Source: Natrinema amylolyticus_A (GTDB taxonomy: Archaea > Halobacteriota > Halobacteria > Halobacteriales > Natrialbaceae). Taken from it: a stretch of 64,000 bases of DNA. Below the pieces are notes generated by a model. The model saw only the letters and a program-made list of their open reading frames with translations. It searched no databases and was not told the DNA's origin. The stretch spans positions 124,001 to 188,000 of the forward strand of contig NZ_JBHUDI010000011.1 of assembly GCF_042678045.1 (NCBI RefSeq), read 5' to 3'. Of the stretch, positions 52,632 through 61,219 are shown in pieces. The first letter of the stretch is position 1; each line of letters opens with the position of its first letter. A program made the position numbers and the translations under genes.

Positions 52632-52944
52632 GGGGCAGTCTTCGGGCGCCGGTCGCATCGGTCTATCGCCGTCGAACCCGCTTGCCGTCGTGTGTCACGA
52701 TCACCACCGGTCGGTCACCGTCACTGGTTCTCTCAGCGGAGGATCGTTCGCGGACGATCGAGACGCGGTCGGCGTCTCGTAGCCGGATCCCTGGCAGTCA
52801 GTGCCGGCGTATCCGCAAGGCGGGTCACGGGTACGCCGACGTCCAGTGACAGCAAACCGTCTCAAACAGCGTATCACTCACCGATCCGAGTATAAAACGA
52901 ATATCTGACAAATGTTTTTCATCAGTTGGGTTGTAGTCGCAGGC
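52632..52944. other. 313-base intergenic region between usp and the DUF6069 gene
   Basis: No gene is supported. The region contains palindromic element C (52778-52863), and is GC-rich at its usp end and AT-rich before the DUF6069 gene. Confidence 0.5.
52778..52863. repeat. palindromic intergenic element, copy C
   Basis: GTAGCCGGATCCCTGGCAG then TCAGTGCCGG matches copy A at about 20 of 29 positions, followed by CGTATCCGC as in copy D. The right end GTGACAGCAAACCGTCTCA resembles the right arm of A and B. An inner inverted repeat GGCGTA...TACGCC is present. Unlike the others, this copy lies between the start sites of two divergent genes and does not touch a stop codon. Confidence 0.6.
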
Positions 52945-53370
52945 ATGAGCTCCGAAACAGGGATGTCGTCATCGGCACGACCACTTTCGTTCAGCGACCT
53001 CGCACGATCGGGGGCACTAGCGCTCGCAGTGTCGTTGGTCATCAACTGGCTCATCGTGTTCGTGGCGAACACCGGCGGCATCGCGCCGCAACTGGAAGCA
53101 CTGAATTACGGCCCAGTAACGTTCTTTACGACCCTCGGCGTCATTGGTGCGACCGTCACCTACGGGGTGCTCACGCGACTCAGTTCCAGCCCTGATCGAC
53201 TGTTTCTCACCGTGGCAGCGATCGTCCTCGTCCTCTCGCTCGTGCCGGATTTCACGGTCATCCCCAATCAGCCCGGTGGGAGCCTCTTCGCCGGCGCGAT
53301 CCTCGGGCTGATGCACGTCACGACGGCGGTCGTCTGTGTAGGTGTGCTGACCGGCAGTGCCGGCCGGTGA
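52945..53370 (+). CDS. DUF6069-like four-helix membrane protein
   Basis: The protein (141 residues from ATG 52945) has four membrane segments: ALALAVSLVINWLIVFVANT, VTFFTTLGVIGATVTYGVL, LFLTVAAIVLVLSLVPDFTV and ILGLMHVTTAVVCVGVLTG. The layout and the final LMHVTTAVV-type helix match the DUF6069 family, whose function is unknown. An ATG at 52912 would add eleven residues but puts a Phe-rich stretch in front. Confidence 0.7.
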   Translation: MSSETGMSSSARPLSFSDLARSGALALAVSLVINWLIVFVANTGGIAPQLEALNYGPVTFFTTLGVIGATVTYGVLTRLSSSPDRLFLTVAAIVLVLSLVPDFTVIPNQPGGSLFAGAILGLMHVTTAVVCVGVLTGSAGR

Positions 53371-53432
53371 CCTGACACACCGCACGCGAGAAAGCACAGC
53401 GACCCCGCTCGAGGGAGCCCACGAGACGACAG

Positions 53433-53439
53433 TTTAAAC
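53433..53439 (+). promoter_or_regulatory. TATA-like element of hel308
   Basis: TTTAAAC lies 25-31 bases before the ATG at 53464. Confidence 0.5.
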
Positions 53440-53463
53440 CACGGGACGCGCCAAGCACGGACA

Positions 53464-55803
53464 ATGAATATCGAGGAGCTGTCGGGGCTCCCACCCGGTG
53501 CCATCGATCACTTCCGGAGCGAGGGCATCGAGGAGCTCTACCCGCCGCAAGCCGAGGCGGTCGCGGCCGGCGCGACGGAGGGCGAAAACCTCGTTGCGGC
53601 CGTCCCGACCGCCAGCGGGAAGACGATGATCGCCGCCCTGTCGATGCTGTCGGCGATCGAACGCGGCGGGACGGCGCTGTATATCGTCCCCCTGCGAGCG
53701 CTCGCCAGCGAGAAAAAGGCCGAGTTCGAGGCCTACGAAGGGTTCGGCGTCACGGTCGGCGTCACGACCGGCAACTACGAGTCGACCAGCGACTGGCTGG
53801 CGACGAAAGACATCGTCGTCGCCACCAGTGAGAAGGTCGATTCACTGGTTCGCAACGGCGCGGAGTGGCTCTCCGATCTCACCTGCGTCGTTTCCGACGA
53901 AGTTCACCTGATCGACGACCGCAATCGGGGGCCGACTCTCGAGGTGACCTTGGCAAAACTCCGCCAGCTCAACCCCGGGCTCCAGACCGTCGCGCTCTCG
54001 GCGACGGTCGGCAACGCCGACGAGCTCGCCGACTGGCTCGACGCCGAACTGGTCGACACCGACTGGCGACCGATCGACCTGCAGATGGGAGTTCACTACG
54101 GCAACGCGCTGAATTTCGACGATGGCTCGACGCGCGAGGTGCCCGTCGAGGGCAGCGAAAAACAGGAGGCCGCGCTCGTCCGCGATATTTTGCAGGAGGA
54201 CGGCTCCTCGCTCGTCTTCGTCAACTCCCGCCGGAACGCCGAAGCCGCGGCAAAACGGTTGGGAGGAGTCTCGAGATCCGAACTGACCGCCGCGGAAGAA
54301 GCCGAACTCACCGAGTTGGCCGACGAGATCCGCGACGACAGCGACACCGAGACGAGCAAAGACTTGGCCGCGTGTGTCGAACAGGGCGCGGCGTTTCACC
54401 ACGCCGGCCTCTCGAGCACCCAGCGGAGCCTCGTCGAGGACGCCTTTCGCGACCGCCTGCTAAAGGTCATCTCGGCGACGCCGACGCTTGCCGCCGGCGT
54501 CAACACCCCAGCTCGCCGCGTGATCGTCCGTGACTGGCGGCGCTTCGACCCCAGCGCCGGCGGGATGGCACCCTTGGACGTCCTCGAGGTCCACCAGATG
54601 ATGGGGCGGGCCGGCCGGCCGGGGCTCGACCCCTACGGCGAGGCCGTTCTGCTGGCCAAGAACCACGACGAGAGCCAAGAGCTGTTCGACCGCTATATCT
54701 GGGCCGACCCCGAGCCGGTTCGCTCGAAACTGGCGGCCGAACCCGCCCTGCGGACTCACGTGCTCGCGACGATCGCCTCCGGCTTCGCCCGCACGCGAGC
54801 GGAACTCCTCGAGTTCCTCGAGGCCACCCTCTACGCCAGCCAGTCGACTGAAGCCGGCCGGCTCGAGACGGTGACCGACACCGTCCTGGGGTACCTCGAG
54901 TCGAACGACTTCGTCGAACGCGACAGTGGCGGCGGTGACGACGACGGTGCGTTCACCGCTGCTGCCGATCTCGCCGACGACGGCGGCGAGGAGACGCTCG
55001 CGGCCACCAGCCTCGGCCACACCGTCTCGCGGCTCTACCTCGATCCGATGAGCGCCGCCGAGATCGTCCACGGACTCGAGCGCGCCGAGGAACGGCCGAC
55101 TGCACTCGGCCTCTACCAGCTGATCTCGCGGACGCCGGACATGTACGAACTCTACCTGCGGTCGGGCGAGGACGAGAAATTCGGCGACCTCTACTACGAG
55201 CGCGAGGCCGAACTGCTGGGCGATACGCCGAGCGAGTTCGAGGAGGAGCGCTTCGAGGACTGGCTGGCCGCGCTCAAGACCGGCAAACTGCTCGAGGACT
55301 GGGCTGACGAGACGGACGAGGAACGGCTGACGGATCGGTACAAGATCGGGCCGGGTGACCTGCGGGGCAAAGTCGACACCGCCGAGTGGCTGCTGGGGGC
55401 GGCCGAGTCGCTGGCCGCCGAGATCGACAGCGAGTGGACCGTCGCCGTCCGCGAGGCCCGCGCCCGCGTCGAACACGGCGTCGGCGAGGAACTGCTGGAA
55501 CTGGTCTCGGTCGGTGGTGTCGGCCGCAAGCGCGCCCGCCGGCTCTATGAGGCCGGAATCGAGGAGCCTGCTGACCTGCGAACAGCCGACAAAGGCGTCG
55601 TTCTCGGCGCGCTCAAAGGAGAGAAGACGGCAGAAACGATCCTCGAGAACGCCGGCCGCGAGGATCCCTCGATGGACGGCGTCGAGCCGACATCGTCGGA
55701 TTCGGACGACAGCACGGCAGCGAACGCGAATCGTGACGACGAGAACACTGACGCGACAGCGACACAAACGACCGACAGCCAGTCGAGCCTGGGTGATTTC
55801 TGA
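53464..55803 (+). CDS. hel308: ATP-dependent DNA helicase Hel308
   Basis: The 779-residue Ski2-like helicase unwinds lagging strands at stalled forks. Motifs in order: YPPQAEAV (Q-like), Walker A AVPTASGKTMIAA (about residue 45), the DEVH box VVSDEVHLIDD, SATVGN, the strand-tracking EVHQMMGRAGRPGLDPYG and the ratchet domain, and the C-terminal helix-hairpin-helix VGGVGRKRARRLYEAGI. An acidic insert (SGGGDDDGAFTAAADLADDG) lies near residue 490. The end of the protein is a disordered Asp/Thr/Asn tail closing in SSLGDF, a possible PCNA-binding tail. It overlaps cgi121 by one base. Confidence 0.95.
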   Translation: MNIEELSGLPPGAIDHFRSEGIEELYPPQAEAVAAGATEGENLVAAVPTASGKTMIAALSMLSAIERGGTALYIVPLRALASEKKAEFEAYEGFGVTVGVTTGNYESTSDWLATKDIVVATSEKVDSLVRNGAEWLSDLTCVVSDEVHLIDDRNRGPTLEVTLAKLRQLNPGLQTVALSATVGNADELADWLDAELVDTDWRPIDLQMGVHYGNALNFDDGSTREVPVEGSEKQEAALVRDILQEDGSSLVFVNSRRNAEAAAKRLGGVSRSELTAAEEAELTELADEIRDDSDTETSKDLAACVEQGAAFHHAGLSSTQRSLVEDAFRDRLLKVISATPTLAAGVNTPARRVIVRDWRRFDPSAGGMAPLDVLEVHQMMGRAGRPGLDPYGEAVLLAKNHDESQELFDRYIWADPEPVRSKLAAEPALRTHVLATIASGFARTRAELLEFLEATLYASQSTEAGRLETVTDTVLGYLESNDFVERDSGGGDDDGAFTAAADLADDGGEETLAATSLGHTVSRLYLDPMSAAEIVHGLERAEERPTALGLYQLISRTPDMYELYLRSGEDEKFGDLYYEREAELLGDTPSEFEEERFEDWLAALKTGKLLEDWADETDEERLTDRYKIGPGDLRGKVDTAEWLLGAAESLAAEIDSEWTVAVREARARVEHGVGEELLELVSVGGVGRKRARRLYEAGIEEPADLRTADKGVVLGALKGEKTAETILENAGREDPSMDGVEPTSSDSDDSTAANANRDDENTDATATQTTDSQSSLGDF

Positions 55804-56309
55804 TGGAACTCCTCGAATGCCGACTCGCGATCGACGACATCGATTCGTTCGTCGCCGAACTCAACGAAGTCGGCGACCACCACGGCGTGACGATCCAGGC
55901 GTTCGACGCCCGCTACGTCGCCGACCGTCGCCACCTCGAGCAGGCCGTCGCGTTCGCCGACCGCGCGATCGATCGCGGGGAGAACGTCGCTCGCGATCGT
56001 GCCGTCGAGATCCTGCTGTACGCCGCCGGTCGCCGGCAGATCGATCGTGCGCTCGCGATGGGCGTCGACGAGGGAGACAATCGGGCGGTGGTGCTCGTCG
56101 ACGGCGATTCCGGCGACGCCGAGACGGCCGCACTCGACGCAGTCGAAACGCTGGACGCGGTCGTCGCCCACGAACCGACGCTCGAGACACAGGACATCGA
56201 GACGTTGTGTGACTTCTTCGAGATCTCCGACGCCGAACGCGCGGCAACCGACGCGTCGCTGTCGGCGCTGGTCCGCGAGCGGGTGGCGCTGCTCGAGGTC
56301 GAGAAGTAG
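55803..56309 (+). CDS. cgi121: KEOPS complex subunit Cgi121
   Basis: The 168-residue protein is the Cgi121/TPRKB subunit of KEOPS, the complex that makes threonylcarbamoyladenosine at position 37 of tRNAs. It has FDARYVADRRHLEQAVAFAD, RAVEILLYAAGRRQIDRALA and MGVDEGDNRAVVLVDGDSGD. In related proteins this subunit binds the tRNA CCA end. The start ATG shares a base with the hel308 stop (TGATG), so the two are translationally coupled; the hel308-cgi121 arrangement is common in haloarchaea. Confidence 0.92.
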   Translation: MELLECRLAIDDIDSFVAELNEVGDHHGVTIQAFDARYVADRRHLEQAVAFADRAIDRGENVARDRAVEILLYAAGRRQIDRALAMGVDEGDNRAVVLVDGDSGDAETAALDAVETLDAVVAHEPTLETQDIETLCDFFEISDAERAATDASLSALVRERVALLEVEK

Positions 56310-56412
56310 CCCACGGCTCGCGAGCGGCACCCCTCACCCGAGGGCTGCGGGTTGACGACCATCCAGTTGGGGCGGTCGGGGTCAACAGATCGTGGCAAGT
56401 CGAGAAGCCGGC

Positions 56413-56420
56413 AGTATATC
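56413..56420 (+). promoter_or_regulatory. TATA-like element of the LEA14-like gene
   Basis: AGTATATC lies 25-32 bases before the ATG at 56445 and supports that start over the earlier ATG at 56352. Confidence 0.5.
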
Positions 56421-56444
56421 TCGCTGCTATCCCTGAATGGGAGT

Positions 56445-57605
56445 ATGCGAAGGCTACTCCGGATCATGCTCGCGGTCGGCGTCGGCCTCATGGCCGCGCT
56501 CGGCGGGCTCTTCGCCGTCGGCGTGATCGGGGTCCCCGACGCTGGCCTCGAGGACAACGCGTGGGGGAACGTCTCCGACGAGGAGATCGAGGTGCTCACG
56601 ACGGTCTGGATCGATAACCCCAATCCGGGCGTCTCGCTCGGTGAGACGACCGTCGACTACACGCTGGCGATGAACGACGTCGAACTCGCGACGGGGTCGG
56701 CCGACGACGTGCGCGTTCCGTCGGGCAACACCACGACGGCGCTGCGAACACAGCTGCGGTACGACCGGCTCCCGGCATGGTGGGCCTCGCATATCCGAAA
56801 CGGCGAGCGAAGCGAGTTGGCCGTCGAGACGACGGCCCACGTCGACGCCGGGCCGCTGTCGGGCTCACCGTCGGGGACCTACACGACCGAGACGGCGACC
56901 GACCTCGAGGCGATGCTCGAGGAGACGCTCGCGGAAACCGAGGGCGAACACTCGCTCTCGCCGGTCAGCACGGGTACTGGGCCCGTGAGCCGGACGGTCG
57001 AGCCGACCGTCGAGATTCGGGAGACGGACGTGGAGTGGGGGACCGTGACCGAAAATCGGACCGAACTCTTCCTGACCGTCGATGTGCACAACCCGAACGC
57101 CTATCCGCTGCCGACGCCGGCGCTCACCGGTGAAATGGTGTTCAACGACGTGCCCGTCGCGACCTGGGACGCAAACGAGCTCGAGGTTCGAAACGGGGCG
57201 TACGACGCGACGATTCCACCACAGGACACTCGAGAAATCACCTTCGTCGCCGAACTCGACAACGACGATGTCGCCGCCTGGTTCGCGACGCACGCCGACA
57301 ACGAGGAAGTCACCGACGCCGAGTTGCGAGCCCAGTTGGCAATGAATATCGACGGCGAGACGCGAACGATCCCCGAAGAGGGGGACGCGATCCGCTGTTC
57401 GTACGAGCTTCGGACTGACATCTTCGTCGAGCAAAACGCGGGCATGGACCGCCGGGACTGTACGCTCGCTCCATGGGCGACACCCGACGACGCGACGTTC
57501 GAGGACCTCGGGGCGACCCTCGAGCTTACCGAAACGGAGTGGTGGACGGACGGTGCTGACGGCGATAGCTCGGACGGCGACGTACTGACGGCGCTCGCCT
57601 CGTGA
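56445..57605 (+). CDS. membrane-anchored LEA14/WHy-domain protein
   Basis: The 386-residue protein has an N-terminal membrane anchor (IMLAVGVGLMAALGGLFAVG) and two LEA14/WHy domains. The first holds VLTTVWIDNPNPGVSLGETT and the second LFLTVDVHNPNAYPLPTPAL; the NPNP and NPNAY elements are the usual WHy markers. The C-terminal part has two Cys (IRCSYEL and RRDCTL) and an acidic tail. In plants and bacteria such domains are tied to desiccation tolerance; here the role is unknown. Confidence 0.8.
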   Translation: MRRLLRIMLAVGVGLMAALGGLFAVGVIGVPDAGLEDNAWGNVSDEEIEVLTTVWIDNPNPGVSLGETTVDYTLAMNDVELATGSADDVRVPSGNTTTALRTQLRYDRLPAWWASHIRNGERSELAVETTAHVDAGPLSGSPSGTYTTETATDLEAMLEETLAETEGEHSLSPVSTGTGPVSRTVEPTVEIRETDVEWGTVTENRTELFLTVDVHNPNAYPLPTPALTGEMVFNDVPVATWDANELEVRNGAYDATIPPQDTREITFVAELDNDDVAAWFATHADNEEVTDAELRAQLAMNIDGETRTIPEEGDAIRCSYELRTDIFVEQNAGMDRRDCTLAPWATPDDATFEDLGATLELTETEWWTDGADGDSSDGDVLTALAS

Positions 57606-57643
57606 TCGGCCAAAAAACGCTCGAGTGGCGGTCCACGCAGCGC

Positions 57644-58420
57644 TCAATCGTCCGCAGTCCCCTCGAGACGACCTTCTCTGGCCTCTCGAAGGCCGTCACA
57701 GATCCCGCCCTGACTCGACATATTGACCTGTGCGAGCCGTCCGCGTCGGTGGACGAGATCGAACGAATCGGGATCGATCGGCTCGCCCTCCGGCGTTCGA
57801 AAGAGGCGGTCGGCCGGTGCCGAGACGAGGCCGGTTTCGCGGGCTTTCTCGAGATAGCGCTCGATCGGCGCTTCCGGAACGGTGATAGCAAACGAGCTAT
57901 CCCGGACGTAGATGGAGATGGAGTCAGCTCCGTCGGCGTACTCGAGGTCTCGCACTTGGAGCTCGACGATCGTCTCGGCGTCGAGTCCGGCCTCGAGCAG
58001 CGCCTCGACCGCCTCGTACTGGCGAGCGACGCGAGCCTTGTCGTCGAGTTCCGCGCGGACCGCGGCGACGTTGCCGTCGGCGTCCGGAAACGCCTCGGCA
58101 AACGAGAGTCGCTCGTTGACGCCGCGGTTGATCTCCGTCTCGTGCATGTGCTCGTGGAGCGTGATCTGTGCCTCCTCGACCGTCGGCAGCGATTCGATCT
58201 CGTCGCGGGCGTCGACGGCCATCATCCAGGCGAAGGCCGGCGAACACCACGCGGTCGGGAGCGTCAGATCGACGCCGACCCGGCCGCCGTCGATCTCGAT
58301 CGCGTCGACGTACTCGAGCGCGACGATCGAGCGGTCGAGTTCCGGATCGGTGACCCGGTCGAGTCGGTCGCGGACGGCCGCTCGTGTGGGAGCGGCGCCG
58401 TCGGATGTCTGGGTACTCAT
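57644..58420 (-). CDS. DUF59/MIP18-family iron-sulfur assembly-type protein
   Basis: The 258-residue protein has the DUF59 fold at its N-terminus (RDRLDRVTDPELDRSIVALE, then VGVDLTLPTAWCSPAFAWMM), like PaaD/SufT proteins that help insert iron-sulfur or metal centres, and an extra C-terminal domain of about 130 residues (EALLEAGLDAETIVELQVRD, VNMSSQGGICDGLREAREGR). The start ATG overlaps the stop codon of the amidohydrolase gene, indicating coupled translation. The same pair is known next to an alcohol dehydrogenase in bacterial propane-monooxygenase clusters. Confidence 0.82.
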   Translation of the reverse strand: MSTQTSDGAAPTRAAVRDRLDRVTDPELDRSIVALEYVDAIEIDGGRVGVDLTLPTAWCSPAFAWMMAVDARDEIESLPTVEEAQITLHEHMHETEINRGVNERLSFAEAFPDADGNVAAVRAELDDKARVARQYEAVEALLEAGLDAETIVELQVRDLEYADGADSISIYVRDSSFAITVPEAPIERYLEKARETGLVSAPADRLFRTPEGEPIDPDSFDLVHRRGRLAQVNMSSQGGICDGLREAREGRLEGTADD

Positions 58421-59484
58421 CAGTCGTCCGCGGGCGCGGGTTCCTCGCTCGCGTAGTGATCCTCGAGCCCGAACTGCTGGCTGATCTCGTCGTCCTGAAG
58501 CGCCTGCCGTTTCGCCTCGATGTCGATGTCGTAGAGTTCGGCAGCGTTCTCGCCCATGACCTTCTTTTTCGTCTCGAGGTCCCACTCGACGCCGTACTCC
58601 GCGCGGTGTTCCTGGGTGAGTTCGGCCTCCATGACCTCCTCGACGAGCCAGTCGGGATTCCACAGCGCGTAGTCCGAGCCAAAGAGGATGCGGTCCTCGC
58701 CGAGCCACCACAGGAGTTCGGACATGATCTCGGAGAACTTGCCCGGTCGGTTCTGGGCGAACGGTGCGGCGACGGCCAGGCCGCCGTAGACGTTGTTCTC
58801 CTGGGCAGCGATCCAGCAGAAGTCGTCCAGTCGTGGCAGGCCGACGTGTTCGACGACGAAGTTGAGTTCCGGGAACGACGAGGCTGCGTCGTCGACGTCT
58901 TTCACGTCGAACGCGTCACGATTGAGGGGTCTGATCGTCGGCCCTTTGTGAGCGTGGATGTTCTCGATCCCGAGTTCCTGGCACTTCTCTAAGAACTCGA
59001 AGGCGTCCTCGTCGTCGAGTCGCCACCCCTTCGAATCGTCGCGCCACTCGGCAGTGTAGAGTTTGACGCCTGGGATCTCGTATTTCTCGTGGAGTTCCTC
59101 GAGGTACTCGAGGCCCTCCTCGCCGTCGCGGGGGTCGAACGTGCCGTTCAGGACGAACCGTTCGGGGTGTTCGGTCGCGAGTTCGGCGTTCTGTTCGGTG
59201 GTGTTGAATCCCTCCGTATAGAAGTCGGTGAGGTACGTCGGCTGAAAGATCGCCATATCCGTGGCGGCGTTACTGAACAGGTCCTCGACCATCCGGTCGG
59301 CGCCGTACTTGCGATACTCGTCTAGATCCCACTGGCGTTCCTCGGGTGTGAACGTCGTGTGATAGTCGTAGAAACACTGGATGAACTCTACCCCTCCCTG
59401 GTGTTTGATGTTCCTCTCCGTCGCATCCCACAGGTGTACGTGACCGTCGATGACGAAGATTTCCTCTCCGTTTTGCTGATACAT
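58420..59484 (-). CDS. amidohydrolase (TIM-barrel) family protein
   Basis: The 354-residue protein is an amidohydrolase-2-type TIM barrel: FVIDGHVHLWDATERN supplies the first His-x-His, NIHAHKGPTIRP and FVVEHVGLPRLDD later metal or base residues, and ILFGSDYALWNPDWL the final Asp. Relatives hydrolyse or decarboxylate small acids, but homologues in propane-monooxygenase clusters may help in metal-centre assembly instead. The ATG at 59484 (MYQQNGEEIFVIDGH) is preferred over the upstream one. It is divergent from the alcohol dehydrogenase. Confidence 0.84.
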   Translation of the reverse strand: MYQQNGEEIFVIDGHVHLWDATERNIKHQGGVEFIQCFYDYHTTFTPEERQWDLDEYRKYGADRMVEDLFSNAATDMAIFQPTYLTDFYTEGFNTTEQNAELATEHPERFVLNGTFDPRDGEEGLEYLEELHEKYEIPGVKLYTAEWRDDSKGWRLDDEDAFEFLEKCQELGIENIHAHKGPTIRPLNRDAFDVKDVDDAASSFPELNFVVEHVGLPRLDDFCWIAAQENNVYGGLAVAAPFAQNRPGKFSEIMSELLWWLGEDRILFGSDYALWNPDWLVEEVMEAELTQEHRAEYGVEWDLETKKKVMGENAAELYDIDIEAKRQALQDDEISQQFGLEDHYASEEPAPADD

Positions 59485-59648
59485 CGCACAGTGAAGATCG
59501 TTACCAACACACATGATTCTTTTTCACATACTCGTGAACAGTTATTCGGAGTAAAATGATCGCCAGCCGGCCGGAACACGGACATGTCGAACCCCGCACA
59601 ACAATGAGGAACGTTTTCACGAACCACGGTAAAGAGAAACACGCGACT

Positions 59649-60692
59649 ATGCAAGCAGCCAGACTCCACGAATATACCGACGACATGAACGACGCGCTCT
59701 CGATCGACGAGATCGACCGTCCCGAGATCGAACGATCCGACGGCGTCCTGATCGACGTCGAAGGCGCGGGCTGGTGTCAGACCGACAATCACATCATCGA
59801 GGGGATGTGGGCCGACTACGCACCACAGGACCTGCCGATGACGCTGGGCCACGAGAACGCGGGGATCGTCGCCGAGACCGGTGACGAAGTAACGCTGGTC
59901 GAGGAAGGCGATCCGGTAATCTGCCATCCCGTCCAGACCTGTGGTATCTGTCGCCCCTGCCGGCTCGGCGAGGACATGTACTGCGAAAACAGCGCGTTCA
60001 ACGGCCTCACGACAGACGGCGGCTTCGCCGAGTACCTCCAGACCAACGAGCGTGCGGTAATTCCTCTCCCCGACGGCGTCGATCCGACCGACATCGCTCC
60101 CCACGCCGACGCGGGGATCACGGCTTACCACGCCGTCAAGAAAGCGGTCGACGAACTCAACCCTGGCGACACCAGCGTCGTCATCGGCGTCGGCGGCCTC
60201 GGGCATATCGGGCTGCAGTGTCTCGAGGCGATGAGCGCCGCCGACATCGTCGCCGTCGACATCAAAGACGGGGCGCTCGAGCTCGCCGAAGACCTGGGCG
60301 CACGTCACACCGTCAACTCCACGGAGGAAGACATCGCAGACGTGGTCGCCGACCTGACCGACGACGAGGGCGCCCAGCAGGTCATCGACTTCGTCGGGGC
60401 CGACGAGACGACCGGGCTGGCACCCGAAATCGTCGCCGCTGGCGGCGACCACCACATCGTCGGCTACGGCGGTCACATCCACGAGCCCAGTCAGGCGCTG
60501 GTTGACGGCGAGTTCGCCTACCGGGGGACGCTGGTCGGCAAATACGCCGAGCTTCAGGAACTCGTCGCGCTTGTCGACCGCGGCGCAGTCGAACTGCGTA
60601 CCGAACGCCACGACTTAGGCGATATCAACACGGTCGCGGAACAGCTCGAGCACAACGAAATCGAAGGCCGTGCGGTCATCCTTCCGCCCTGA
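59649..60692 (+). CDS. zinc-dependent alcohol dehydrogenase (MDR family)
   Basis: The 347-residue NAD(P)-dependent dehydrogenase has catalytic-zinc residues in GAGWCQTDNH and MTLGHENAGIV, the structural zinc motif CGICRPCRLGEDMYC (C-x2-C-x2-C-x7-C), and the Rossmann motif VVIGVGGLGHIGLQC followed by VAVDIKD (the Asp favours NAD). It starts at MQAARLHEYTDDM; upstream codons in frame are not family-like. Its divergent neighbours, an amidohydrolase and a DUF59 protein, suggest a linked function. Confidence 0.9.
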   Translation: MQAARLHEYTDDMNDALSIDEIDRPEIERSDGVLIDVEGAGWCQTDNHIIEGMWADYAPQDLPMTLGHENAGIVAETGDEVTLVEEGDPVICHPVQTCGICRPCRLGEDMYCENSAFNGLTTDGGFAEYLQTNERAVIPLPDGVDPTDIAPHADAGITAYHAVKKAVDELNPGDTSVVIGVGGLGHIGLQCLEAMSAADIVAVDIKDGALELAEDLGARHTVNSTEEDIADVVADLTDDEGAQQVIDFVGADETTGLAPEIVAAGGDHHIVGYGGHIHEPSQALVDGEFAYRGTLVGKYAELQELVALVDRGAVELRTERHDLGDINTVAEQLEHNEIEGRAVILPP

Positions 60693-60870
60693 ATCCGCCG
60701 GCAGTGCGACGCCGACGGCTCGTCACAGGACGGCAAACGGGTCACATCTCCGCTTGCGATCTCGATGATCGATTCTTCGGTTGGCTGTCCGATATCTAAC
60801 GGCGTAACAAGTGGTTTGCGGGCGATACGCCAGACGTCAGCGTCGGGTGTCCCACATCCGTCGTGGCCGT
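60693..60870. other. 178-base gap between the dehydrogenase and zinc-ribbon genes, possible small gene
   Basis: On the minus strand a GTG overlapping the zinc-ribbon stop opens a frame reading NGHDGCGTPDADVWRIARKP then IGQPTEESIIEIASGDVTRL before entering the antisense of the dehydrogenase and ending at 60554. The first 65 codons look coding and the rest does not. It may be a truncated gene or the original 3' end of a longer protein; not called. Confidence 0.25.
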
Positions 60871-61083
60871 TCACATGACCGCACGCGACCACTCGTCGTC
60901 CGGGTCGTTCCGCTCGAACCGAGCGCCCTGACCGCACTCGGGACAACCGAACTGCTGGTACTCGATCTCGCTCCCAACAACGGGGACGGTCTTCGTGGTC
61001 CCCGCGGCTCTGAGTTCCATCTCGGTTCCACAGTGGGAACACGTCGGTGGATCTGTGGCGGGTTCGGTCTCGAGGGACATCAT
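60871..61083 (-). CDS. small double-CxxC zinc-ribbon protein
   Basis: The 70-residue protein has two knuckles, CSHCGTEMELRA and FGCPECGQGARFER, forming a zinc ribbon, and an acidic N-terminus (MMSLETEPATDPPT). A TATA-like TAATATATGT lies 28-37 bases before the ATG at 61083, so the start is probably there (the next ATG at 61080 is also possible). No specific family is recognised; nucleic acid or protein binding is possible. Confidence 0.7.
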   Translation of the reverse strand: MMSLETEPATDPPTCSHCGTEMELRAAGTTKTVPVVGSEIEYQQFGCPECGQGARFERNDPDDEWSRAVM

Positions 61084-61110
61084 CTCACCCCATTTGTATG
61101 TTACCACCCA

Positions 61111-61120
61111 ACATATATTA
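61111..61120 (-). promoter_or_regulatory. TATA-like element of the zinc-ribbon gene
   Basis: On the minus strand TAATATATGT lies 28-37 bases before the start codon at 61083. Confidence 0.5.
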
Positions 61121-61219
61121 GGAGTTCGCGTCGGCAGTGAGTCGCGATACCGAAACCTAATCGAGAAACGGACCACCAACCGGCACTACACTCTTGTCGG
61201 GCCGCGTGATACGCCCTGC

